A DNA stretch of 64,000 bases from G965261775 sp965261775. Its GTDB lineage: Bacteria > Pseudomonadota > Gammaproteobacteria > Eutrophobiales > Eutrophobiaceae. The position numbers were made by a program, and so were the translations under genes. The notes under the pieces were generated by a model. The model worked only from the letters and a program-made list of their open reading frames with translations, ran no database searches and was not told the DNA's origin. This document shows positions 33,696-40,852 of this stretch, in pieces. Every line of letters starts with the position of its first letter. The first letter of the stretch is position 1. The stretch lies in contig OZ253477.1 of assembly GCA_965261775.1 (NCBI GenBank), forward strand, positions 992,001 through 1,056,000, read 5' to 3'.

Positions 33696-34529
33696 CTACG
33701 CGTTGCCCAAAAACTGTTTTACGAGATAATTGAACTGAACAGCGTATTCAATCTGGGTCCAATGCCCGCATTCACCAAACATATGCAACTGTGCCCCAGG
33801 AATGAGTGAAAATAATCGACAGGCGTTTTCCTTCGGGATCACACGATCTTCGCGTCCATGGATAATTAATGTTTTTTTTTCAATCAATCTTATCTGCTCT
33901 TCTTCGCAGGCCATCGCATCAATCCACCGTTGCCGGGGCGCGGGAAACATTTTTTCGAGACACTCCTGAAAACCGGGGCGAATACTGGCCTCATACCTTG
34001 ATTGTGCAAGCTCGTCATTCACGAGACCTCGATCAAAGGCAAATACATCAAGTAGCGCCCTCATGTTTTCAACAGAGGGTTTATATCCCCAGGTTTTATC
34101 CAGACCTTCCGTAAGTTCAAATCTGATCCCGGCACTGCCCATTAATACGAGCTTGTTCACCCGTTCTGGATGGCGAATGGTCAGATGAAGCGCAAGTGCG
34201 CCGCCAAACGAGTTACCGACTATTGACACCTTTTCAAGAGTCAACGCATTCAGAAAATCCATGACATGTTTTACCCACGTTTGTACGTTATAGGCAAAAT
34301 TATCCGGTCGTTCCGTAAAACCGAAGCCCACCATATCCGGGGCAATAGCACGAAAATTTTTTGCCAGTTCAGGAATCGTTGACCGCCAGTTAGCCCAGGC
34401 GCTGACGCCCGGCCCCGAACCATGAATAAGCAATACGGGTTCTCCCCGGCCATGTTCATGGTAATTTGTCCGAATGCCGCCCGCGGCGATTTCTTTGCCA
34501 ATTTCCGGGGATGTATTTTGCATGGACAT
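33696..34529 (-). CDS. dmpD: 2-Hydroxymuconic semialdehyde hydrolase
   Basis: This 277-residue alpha/beta hydrolase fits the DmpD/XylF/TodF group of C-C bond hydrolases acting on meta-cleavage products. The oxyanion region is LLIHGSGPGVSAWANWRSTIPEL near residue 33. The nucleophile elbow is IVGNSFGGALALHL (Ser near 107), the acid is in IHGREDRVIPKE (Asp near 228), and the histidine in ECGHWTQIEYA (near 257). It gives the hydrolytic branch for ketone-type ring-fission products, for example from 3-methylcatechol. It sits between dmpH and ppsR. Confidence 0.9.
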   Translation of the reverse strand: MSMQNTSPEIGKEIAAGGIRTNYHEHGRGEPVLLIHGSGPGVSAWANWRSTIPELAKNFRAIAPDMVGFGFTERPDNFAYNVQTWVKHVMDFLNALTLEKVSIVGNSFGGALALHLTIRHPERVNKLVLMGSAGIRFELTEGLDKTWGYKPSVENMRALLDVFAFDRGLVNDELAQSRYEASIRPGFQECLEKMFPAPRQRWIDAMACEEEQIRLIEKKTLIIHGREDRVIPKENACRLFSLIPGAQLHMFGECGHWTQIEYAVQFNYLVKQFLGNA

Positions 34530-34564
34530 TACGTGTTCAATAAATAAACTTCAATGACTGACTG

Positions 34565-35353
34565 TCATGCAAATGTCATGGAAATTGTGCCCAGGTCCTG
34601 ATAGCGGACAGTAATCGCATCGCCTTTTTCAACTGTCACAGCCGGAGTTATCCCACCGGTCATAATAAACGTACCGGCCGGAATTTCTTCATCCCGTTCC
34701 GCAAGCATATCGACCAGCATAGCGACACTGGCCGCCGGATGCCCCAAAACAGCCGCGCCCGCACCCAGCTCGACAATCTCGCCGTTTTTTTCCATCACCA
34801 CGCCCAGTGTCTTCAGATCGACTTCGTTTATTTTTTTAATACAGCCACCGGTGACAAAGCGGGATGCTGAAGCATTATCAGCAATGACGCTTTTCAGATC
34901 GAAGCGAAAATCCTTGTAACGCGAATCAATAATTTCAACAGCAGGGACCACATAATCAATCGCCGCCATAACAGCCGCCGGATGACACCCGGGGCCACAC
35001 AGGGCCTTGCCGGTAACCACGGCGACTTCGGCCTCGACTTTGGGGTGAATTAACGCCTTCGTATCCACCGCCGCGCCGTCAGGCAAACCGAAATAATCCG
35101 CCAAAAAGGCATAGATGGGGGTTTCCACACCCATCTGTTTCATTTTGGCCCACGATGTCAGCCCCATTTTAAGCCCACTGATGCGATGTCCTCGGGCTTC
35201 CTTGCGCCGCCGAATTTCCCATTGAATATCATAGGCATCTTTCCAGTCCATCTCAGGATGATCATCGGTGATCCTGGTGACTTCCCGGGCGTTCAATTCG
35301 GCATTCTCGAGAAGCTCTGCCAGACTTTCAATAGTGTGCCACAGCAATGACAT
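34565..35353 (-). CDS. dmpH: 4-Oxalocrotonate decarboxylase
   Basis: The 262-residue sequence follows DmpH closely: AYDIQWEIRRRKEARGHRISGLKMGLTSWAKMKQMGVETPIYAFL and VEKGDAITVRYQDLGTISM. The metal-binding glutamates are expected in HPKVEAEVAVV near residue 105 and VVPAVEIIDSRYKDF near 138. It decarboxylates 2-oxo-3-hexenedioate to 2-hydroxypenta-2,4-dienoate and in known systems forms a complex with the hydratase DmpE, which is encoded three genes upstream. Distinction from DmpE rests on the WEIRRRKEARG segment. The start abuts the dmpG stop with a one-base overlap. Confidence 0.92.
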   Translation of the reverse strand: MSLLWHTIESLAELLENAELNAREVTRITDDHPEMDWKDAYDIQWEIRRRKEARGHRISGLKMGLTSWAKMKQMGVETPIYAFLADYFGLPDGAAVDTKALIHPKVEAEVAVVTGKALCGPGCHPAAVMAAIDYVVPAVEIIDSRYKDFRFDLKSVIADNASASRFVTGGCIKKINEVDLKTLGVVMEKNGEIVELGAGAAVLGHPAASVAMLVDMLAERDEEIPAGTFIMTGGITPAVTVEKGDAITVRYQDLGTISMTFA

Positions 35354-36396
35354 CAGGCCGTTCTCTCAAGTGCCTTTTTTTCACGAAGGATATCAAGCGC
35401 GACATCTTCAATCATGTCTTCCTGTCCGCCGACGGTTTTACGCCGACCCAGTTCAACCAGTATATCCCTGGCGGGAACGTTGTGTTTGGCCTCAGCGCGT
35501 TTGGCATGCAACAAGAAGGAAGAATAAACCCCGGCATATCCCAGGATAAGTGAGTCACGATCAATGCGGGTAGGTTTTTCCATCATGGGAATGGCAATAT
35601 CTTCGGCAGTATCGATTATTTTATCCAGAACAACGCCGGTTTTGATGCCCATTCGATCGCATACCGCCGCGAATACTTCCAGCGGCGTGTTACCGGCCCC
35701 GGCACCCAGTCCTGCTACCGAACCGTCAATTCGGCGTGCGCCGGCATCAACCGCGGCAACGGAGTTGGCGACACCCATTGCCAGATTGTGATGCCCGTGG
35801 AAACCGATTTCAATATCATCCGGCAAACCCTCACGCAAGGCGCCCACTCGTTCGCGTACCCCTTCGGGCAACAGGTATCCAGCCGAATCCGTGACATAGA
35901 CACAATTTGCCCCATAGGAAACCATCAATTTGGCCTGTTTCAGTAATTTTTCGCCGGGGATCATATGCGCCATCATCAGAAAACCAACAGTATCCAGCCC
36001 CAGCTTTCTGGCATGGTTAATATGTTGCTCGCTGACATCGGCCTCGGTACAATGCGTTGCGATCCGAATCGTGCTAATTCCGCAGTCATGCGCCATTTCC
36101 AGGTGTTTCACAGTACCGATACCGGGCAGTAACAGCGCCGATATTCTGGAATATTTCATTGCGGGTATCACGGCCTGCAAATATTCCTGATCGCTGTTTC
36201 TGGGGAAACCGTAATTGACCGAGCTCCCCCCCAGACCATCACCATGTGTCACTTCAATTAAATCAACTTTTGCATCATCCAACGCTGTAGCCAGCGCAAC
36301 CATTTGTTCCACGCTGAATTGATGGCGTACCGTATGCATACCATCGCGCAATGCATTATCGTGTAATTTAATGCTAATCCCTTTTGTACTCATCAT
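35353..36396 (-). CDS. dmpG: 4-Hydroxy-2-oxovalerate aldolase
   Basis: The 347-residue product is the Mn-dependent aldolase that cleaves 4-hydroxy-2-oxovalerate to pyruvate and acetaldehyde. IKLHDNALRDGMHTVRHQFS near residue 10 supplies catalytic arginine, aspartate and histidine. The metal-binding HGHHNLAMGVANSVAAV lies near 200. C-terminal residues (about 290-347) form the helical domain that contacts DmpF for aldehyde channelling. It is 11 bases after dmpF. Family members also accept 4-hydroxy-2-oxohexanoate, giving propanal. Confidence 0.95.
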   Translation of the reverse strand: MMSTKGISIKLHDNALRDGMHTVRHQFSVEQMVALATALDDAKVDLIEVTHGDGLGGSSVNYGFPRNSDQEYLQAVIPAMKYSRISALLLPGIGTVKHLEMAHDCGISTIRIATHCTEADVSEQHINHARKLGLDTVGFLMMAHMIPGEKLLKQAKLMVSYGANCVYVTDSAGYLLPEGVRERVGALREGLPDDIEIGFHGHHNLAMGVANSVAAVDAGARRIDGSVAGLGAGAGNTPLEVFAAVCDRMGIKTGVVLDKIIDTAEDIAIPMMEKPTRIDRDSLILGYAGVYSSFLLHAKRAEAKHNVPARDILVELGRRKTVGGQEDMIEDVALDILREKKALERTA

Positions 36397-36407
36397 TTCC
36401 CTCTCGT

Positions 36408-37325
36408 TTAACTGTTGACTGCTGCCTGCGAAGCCTGCCCAGCTGTTTCCGCCAACATCCGCTCGGCAAATAAATCCGCCGTGCGTACGGCGGTAGCGGT
36501 CATGATGTCCAGATTGCCCGCATGTTTGGAAAGGTAATCACCGCGTCCTTCAACTTCCAGAAAGACACTTACCCGGTTATCGTCAAACACCGGACCGTTT
36601 TTAATGCGATATCCGGGAACGTAATTCTGGACTTCCTGTTCCATTTTCAGAACGGATTTCGTGATAGCCGCTTCATTCGGTGCCTCTTTGGTCAGACAGT
36701 GTACGGTATCACGCATCATGACAGGAGGCTCGGCGGGATTAAGAATAATAATCGCCTTGCCTTGATCGGCACGACCCAGAGCGGCAACCGCATCGGAAGT
36801 GGTCTGCGTGAATTCATCAATGTTTTTGCGCGTCCCGGGACCTGCCGATGCCGAAGACGCCGTGGCGATGATTTCCGCATACTTGACCTCCTGCACACGG
36901 CTTATCGCATACACTATCGGTATCGTCGCCTGCCCTCCGCAGGTCACCATATTGACATTGGTTTCGCCTTTGCCCATATGCTCCTGCAAATTGACCGGCG
37001 GCACACAAAAAGGGCCTATGGCTGCCGGGGTCAGATCAATGACGATGACACCTTTTTCCTGAAGTTTGCGGTCGTTTTCGGCGTGGACATAAGCCGAGGT
37101 TGCATCAAAAGCAATACGTACAGGGTCGTTATCCATTTGAGCCACCAACCCGTCTACGCCCTCATGCGTGATTCTCAAACCTTCCTCTCTCGCTTTCGCC
37201 AGACCATCGGAAGCTGGATCAATCCCGACCATCCAACGCGGTTCCAAAACATCACTCCTTTTCAGTTTATACATCAGATCAGTGCCAATATTGCCTGAGC
37301 CGATAATTGCGCATGCGATTTTCAT
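36408..37325 (-). CDS. dmpF: Acetaldehyde dehydrogenase (acylating)
   Basis: DmpF oxidises the aldehyde released by DmpG to acyl-CoA with NAD. The start is placed at the ATG at 37325, behind GGGGGTGAG, giving 305 residues (MKIACAIIGSGNIGTDLMYKL); a GTG nine bases upstream is also open. The Rossmann motif IIGSGNIGTDLM lies at the N-terminus. The catalytic cysteine is in NVNMVTCGGQATIPIVYA near residue 130. ATASSASAGPGTRKNIDEFTQTT is typical of the bifunctional aldolase-dehydrogenase partner. With propanal it would yield propionyl-CoA, relevant to the prp genes downstream. Confidence 0.95.
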   Translation of the reverse strand: MKIACAIIGSGNIGTDLMYKLKRSDVLEPRWMVGIDPASDGLAKAREEGLRITHEGVDGLVAQMDNDPVRIAFDATSAYVHAENDRKLQEKGVIVIDLTPAAIGPFCVPPVNLQEHMGKGETNVNMVTCGGQATIPIVYAISRVQEVKYAEIIATASSASAGPGTRKNIDEFTQTTSDAVAALGRADQGKAIIILNPAEPPVMMRDTVHCLTKEAPNEAAITKSVLKMEQEVQNYVPGYRIKNGPVFDDNRVSVFLEVEGRGDYLSKHAGNLDIMTATAVRTADLFAERMLAETAGQASQAAVNS

Positions 37326-37342
37326 TTCACTCACCCCCGTAG

Positions 37343-38134
37343 CTATTCAAATCTCAATGTTGCACTGCCTATTCCACCGATATGAATACTCATGTGATCT
37401 CCCACATCAACAGGTATAAGCGGTACCAGCGAACCGGAAAGAATCACCTCACCGGCCTCTAATTTAATATCAAATTCTCCGAGCGTATTCGCCAGCCAGG
37501 CCACCCCGGTGAGCGGCGAGCCCAAAGAAGCGGCGCCAGCACCGGTCGCAATAACGTCTCCGTTTTTTTCAAATACCAAACCAACTGTGGAAAGATCCAG
37601 TCGTTCCGGGGCGACCGCCTGCCCCCCCAACGTAAAAAAGCCGCATGAAGCATTATCGGAAATGGTATCCTGAATCTTTATCTTCCAGTCACGAATGCGT
37701 GAATCCACAATTTCAAAACAGGGCATGACAAAATCCGTAGCCCGCAGCACATCCGCCGTTGTAACCCCGGGGCCTGTCAGATCTCTTTTCAGGACAAATG
37801 CTATTTCCCCTTCGGCTTTTGGCTGAATCATCTTTTCCGTGACAGGAATGGTGCCACCGTTTTCACAGACCATGGCATCCGTCAGATAACCGAAATCCGG
37901 CTGGTGTACATTTAACAAGCGCTGTACGGCCTTGCTGGTGACGCCGATTTTTTTGCCGATGACGGTTTCCCCCGCCTTTAAGCGGTTTTCAAGCAGGCGC
38001 CTGGAAACGTGATAGGCCTCTGCGATGGTTATTTCCGGCTCACGCCCGGTAAGCGGTTCTATCATCTGTCGTTCAGTCAAGGCCTTGTACAGCTCATCGC
38101 CGAATGCAACAATTTTTTCCTGTTTCAATGGCAT
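37343..38134 (-). CDS. dmpE: 2-Oxopent-4-enoate (2-hydroxypentadienoate) hydratase
   Basis: This 263-residue protein adds water to 2-hydroxypenta-2,4-dienoate to give 4-hydroxy-2-oxovalerate. VIGKKIGVTSKAVQRLLNVHQPDFGYLTDAMV near residue 58 and DSRIRDWKIKIQDTISDNASCGFFTLGG are near-identical to the DmpE/XylJ pattern, as I recall that family. Metal ligands are expected at the glutamates of QPKAEGEIAFVL. It is homologous to DmpH, encoded three genes downstream, and together they form the hydratase-decarboxylase pair. The stop of dmpC overlaps its start by one base. Confidence 0.92.
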   Translation of the reverse strand: MPLKQEKIVAFGDELYKALTERQMIEPLTGREPEITIAEAYHVSRRLLENRLKAGETVIGKKIGVTSKAVQRLLNVHQPDFGYLTDAMVCENGGTIPVTEKMIQPKAEGEIAFVLKRDLTGPGVTTADVLRATDFVMPCFEIVDSRIRDWKIKIQDTISDNASCGFFTLGGQAVAPERLDLSTVGLVFEKNGDVIATGAGAASLGSPLTGVAWLANTLGEFDIKLEAGEVILSGSLVPLIPVDVGDHMSIHIGGIGSATLRFE

Positions 38135-39591
38135 TACAATTTCACGCAGATATTCTTTAATTCGGTATAAAATTCAATTGAATGCACGCCCCCTTCCCGA
38201 CCGATACCGGAGCGTTTCATGCCTCCGAACGGGGTACGCAAATCCCTTAGAAACCAACTGTTTACCCATATAACCCCGGCATTGATACGAGCGGCAACCC
38301 GATGTGCGCGCGAGGAGTTCCCGGTCCATATTGATGCGGCCAGACCGTAATCTGTATCGTTGGCGAGGGCAATGGCTTCTTCTTCTGTATCAAACGGGCG
38401 AACATGGCAACACGGACCGAATATTTCCTCTTTAACAACCGCCGAATCATCAGCCAGGCCAGTCCAGACAGTCGGTTCTATCCAGGCACCCGCTTGTAAC
38501 TCCTCACCCATATCCGGGATGCCACCGCCAGTAATTACGGTACCTTCCTTTGCGGCCTTATCATAGTGGGCAAGGACCTTTTCACGGTGCCCGATACTGA
38601 TAAGCGGCCCCATACTGGTTTCCGGGTCTTCAGGACGCCCCTGTTTCAGGTTTTCCGCGGCAGTTTTAAGCCGCTCTACGAATTCATCAAAGACAGGACG
38701 TTCAACAAAAACACGTTCTGTTCCCAGGCAAACCTGACCGCAATTTGCAAAAACCGACCTTGTCGTACCTTCAATTGCCCCGGATAAATCACAATCGGCA
38801 AAAACAAGCGCTGGATTTTTACCGCCCATTTCCAATGACACAGGCCGCGACCCTTTGGCGGCCGCGCGCATAATGATTTCACCGGTGACCGTTTCACCGG
38901 TAAAGGTGATGGCATCAATATCGGGATGTTCGGTCAGGAATGCCCCGGCCGAATTATCTCCGAAACCATGGACAACATTAAACACACCGGGCGGCACCCC
39001 CGCTTCACTCATAACCTCACCCAAAAGGCTCGTCGTCAATGGTGTTTCTTCCGAAGGTTTGACCACGACCGTATTACCACAGGCAAGCGCAGGCCCTACC
39101 TTCCATGTTGTCAATAGAAGCGGGAGGTTCCAGGGACTGATGATGGCAATGACCCCCCGCGGCTCCCGTAAGGAGTAATTAAGCGCACCTTTACTGTCGG
39201 GGGTCTCCATTGCATAAGACTCGCACGTTATACTTTTCACCATGTCGGCAAACACCCTGAAATTTGCGGCGCCACGGGGAATATCAATATGCCTTGCCAG
39301 CGAACAGGGCTTACCGGTGTCCGCACATTCAGCCTGTAAAAATTCATCAAAACGCGCCTCGATACTTTTGGCAACCTTATAAAGCAGTTCGACGCGTTGC
39401 TGCATTGTCATACTCCTCCATTCACCGCTTAACGCCGTCCTGGCAGCGCCAGCGGCATCGTCGACATCATTGAGTCCGGCCTCATGAACGGTCGCGATAA
39501 CACCGCCGTCAACGGGCGAAATATCATCAAAAAAAGAACCGCCGCGCATGGCGACAAATGCACCATTAATAAAATGTTTAATTTCTTTCAT
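38134..39591 (-). CDS. dmpC: 2-Hydroxymuconic semialdehyde dehydrogenase
   Basis: This 485-residue NAD-dependent aldehyde dehydrogenase belongs to the DmpC/XylG/AmnC group. The N-terminus KHFINGAFVAMRGGSFFDDISPVDGGVIATVHEAG is typical. Catalytic glutamate is in SLEMGGKNPALVFADCDL near residue 255 and the cysteine in FANCGQVCLGTERVFVER near 288. GLAASIWTGNSSRAHRVAARINAGVIWVNSWFLRDLRTPFGGMKRSGIGREGG closes the protein. It would oxidise 2-hydroxymuconic semialdehyde. Because AmnC belongs to the same group and no separate amnC is present, it may also oxidise 2-aminomuconic semialdehyde; that is inference. Confidence 0.92.
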   Translation of the reverse strand: MKEIKHFINGAFVAMRGGSFFDDISPVDGGVIATVHEAGLNDVDDAAGAARTALSGEWRSMTMQQRVELLYKVAKSIEARFDEFLQAECADTGKPCSLARHIDIPRGAANFRVFADMVKSITCESYAMETPDSKGALNYSLREPRGVIAIISPWNLPLLLTTWKVGPALACGNTVVVKPSEETPLTTSLLGEVMSEAGVPPGVFNVVHGFGDNSAGAFLTEHPDIDAITFTGETVTGEIIMRAAAKGSRPVSLEMGGKNPALVFADCDLSGAIEGTTRSVFANCGQVCLGTERVFVERPVFDEFVERLKTAAENLKQGRPEDPETSMGPLISIGHREKVLAHYDKAAKEGTVITGGGIPDMGEELQAGAWIEPTVWTGLADDSAVVKEEIFGPCCHVRPFDTEEEAIALANDTDYGLAASIWTGNSSRAHRVAARINAGVIWVNSWFLRDLRTPFGGMKRSGIGREGGVHSIEFYTELKNICVKL

Positions 39592-39605
39592 CTGACATTA
39601 CTTCC

Positions 39606-40043
39606 TTACTTCTGATTTTTATTGAACATAGCATCCAGACCCGCCTGTGCACAGGTCTCGTCCTGCTTTTCCGATCCGCCAGATACACCAATCGCGCCGA
39701 TACAGACGCCATCAACATTAATCGGCACCCCCCCGCCGAATGCAACAAACCGTTCTCGATTCAGGATACTTTCCCTGAGTATGCTTCCCCCCGGCAAAAG
39801 TGTTTCCCATTGACCGGTCGGGACAGCAAAACTGGCAGCGGTATAGGCCTTGTCAATCGCAATGCCTATGGAAAGATACGGTCCTTGTTCCGTCCGCAAA
39901 AATGCGACCAGATTACCGCCTTTATCAACGACAGCGGAGGCGATATGCACCTTTAGCTTTACGGCATGTTTCACAGCGGCTTCTACTGCAAAATGGGCGG
40001 CCTGCCAGTGTATATTCTCCTGTTTACAAGTTATTTTCATCAT
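39606..40043 (-). CDS. GlcG/HbpS-family haem-binding-like protein (DUF336)
   Basis: The 145 residues match the GlcG/HbpS fold: VHIASAVVDKGGNLVAFLRTEQGPYLSIGIAIDKAYTAASFAVPTGQW near residues 33-80, and the glycine-rich AFGGGVPINVDGVCIGAIGVSGGSEKQDETCAQAGLDAM at the end. Members often sit in aromatic catabolic operons but have no settled enzymatic role there; in Streptomyces HbpS binds haem and senses redox stress. It is the first gene of the lower-pathway operon, 14 bases before dmpC, behind an AT-rich operator-like region. Confidence 0.85.
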   Translation of the reverse strand: MMKITCKQENIHWQAAHFAVEAAVKHAVKLKVHIASAVVDKGGNLVAFLRTEQGPYLSIGIAIDKAYTAASFAVPTGQWETLLPGGSILRESILNRERFVAFGGGVPINVDGVCIGAIGVSGGSEKQDETCAQAGLDAMFNKNQK

Positions 40044-40070
40044 TTCTACCCTGAAGTGATCATAGCAAAT

Positions 40071-40102
40071 AATTTCGATATTTTATATTTTGTCGATATT
40101 TT
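40071..40102. promoter_or_regulatory. Operator-like repeats upstream of the lower-pathway operon and GntR gene
   Basis: Two copies of CGATATTTT lie at 40076-40084 and 40094-40102, 18 bases apart, within an AT-rich intergenic stretch. The first is part of AATTTCGATATT, one base short of a perfect 12-base palindrome. A very similar pair occurs upstream of the DUF1302 gene at 47669-47696. The site lies between the divergent HbpS-like and GntR genes, so the GntR protein is the obvious candidate ligand. Confidence 0.5.
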
Positions 40103-40170
40103 TTCAAGCATTTTGTTATACTGATATAATATAAAAATTGCTTTCATCCAGTTTAAGAGTATTGCCTGAT

Positions 40171-40845
40171 ATGACTATGGAAGTCCCCAAAACGCTGATT
40201 GACGCTGTTTATTTACGCTTGCGACCGGATATTATTAACGGCAACCTGGCACCTAACTCAAAATTACGAATTAAAGAGTTGAAGGTTAAATATGAAACCA
40301 GCGCCAGCCCCCTGCGCGAGGCATTGAACAGACTTGCCGGAGAAGGTTTTGTCCATGCCTCGGGACAAAAGGGGTTCCGGGTCGTGCCGGTTTCCAACGA
40401 AGACCTGGAAGATATTACCCGTATGCGTATCCGGCTTGAGTGTGACGCGCTTTCAGAAAGTATTGAAAAAGGTGATGACGTCTGGGAATCAAACATTATC
40501 GCCGCCTATCATCGACTGACCAGAAAAGAAAACCTGATTGAGAGCAATTTCCTTGAGTGGGAAAAATGTAACAGCGATTTTCATAAAGCCCTGATTTCTG
40601 CATGCTCTTCCAAATGGTTATTGCGCTTTCGCCATATTTTGTATGGACAACACAAACGGTACCGGTTTATGTCCATATTTATAAGCCACGACAAAACGCG
40701 TGATGTTCATAAAGAACACGAGGCGATTAAAAACGCCGCTATTGCACGGAATGTCGAACGGGCCTGTGAAGAGACGACAAAACACATCCAGAGAACGTTG
40801 AATTTGGCAAAATCAAACCCTCTCGTCTGGCCAGGCAAGGATTGA
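40171..40845 (+). CDS. GntR-family transcriptional regulator (FCD/FadR subfamily)
   Basis: The ATG at 40171 gives 224 residues; a TTG at 40138 would extend it by 11. The N-terminal winged helix has PDIINGNLAPNSKLRIKELKVKYETSASPLREALNRLAGEGFV near residue 20-62, the GntR DNA-binding pattern. The C-terminal half is all helical with FHKALISACSSKWLLRFRHILYG and EHEAIKNAAIARNVERACEETTKHI, the FCD ligand domain, including metal-ligand histidines. It is the only plus-strand gene in the aromatic block and diverges from the HbpS-dmpC operon, which it probably represses until an intermediate is bound. Confidence 0.87.
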   Translation: MTMEVPKTLIDAVYLRLRPDIINGNLAPNSKLRIKELKVKYETSASPLREALNRLAGEGFVHASGQKGFRVVPVSNEDLEDITRMRIRLECDALSESIEKGDDVWESNIIAAYHRLTRKENLIESNFLEWEKCNSDFHKALISACSSKWLLRFRHILYGQHKRYRFMSIFISHDKTRDVHKEHEAIKNAAIARNVERACEETTKHIQRTLNLAKSNPLVWPGKD

Positions 40846-40852
40846 AAGCGCA

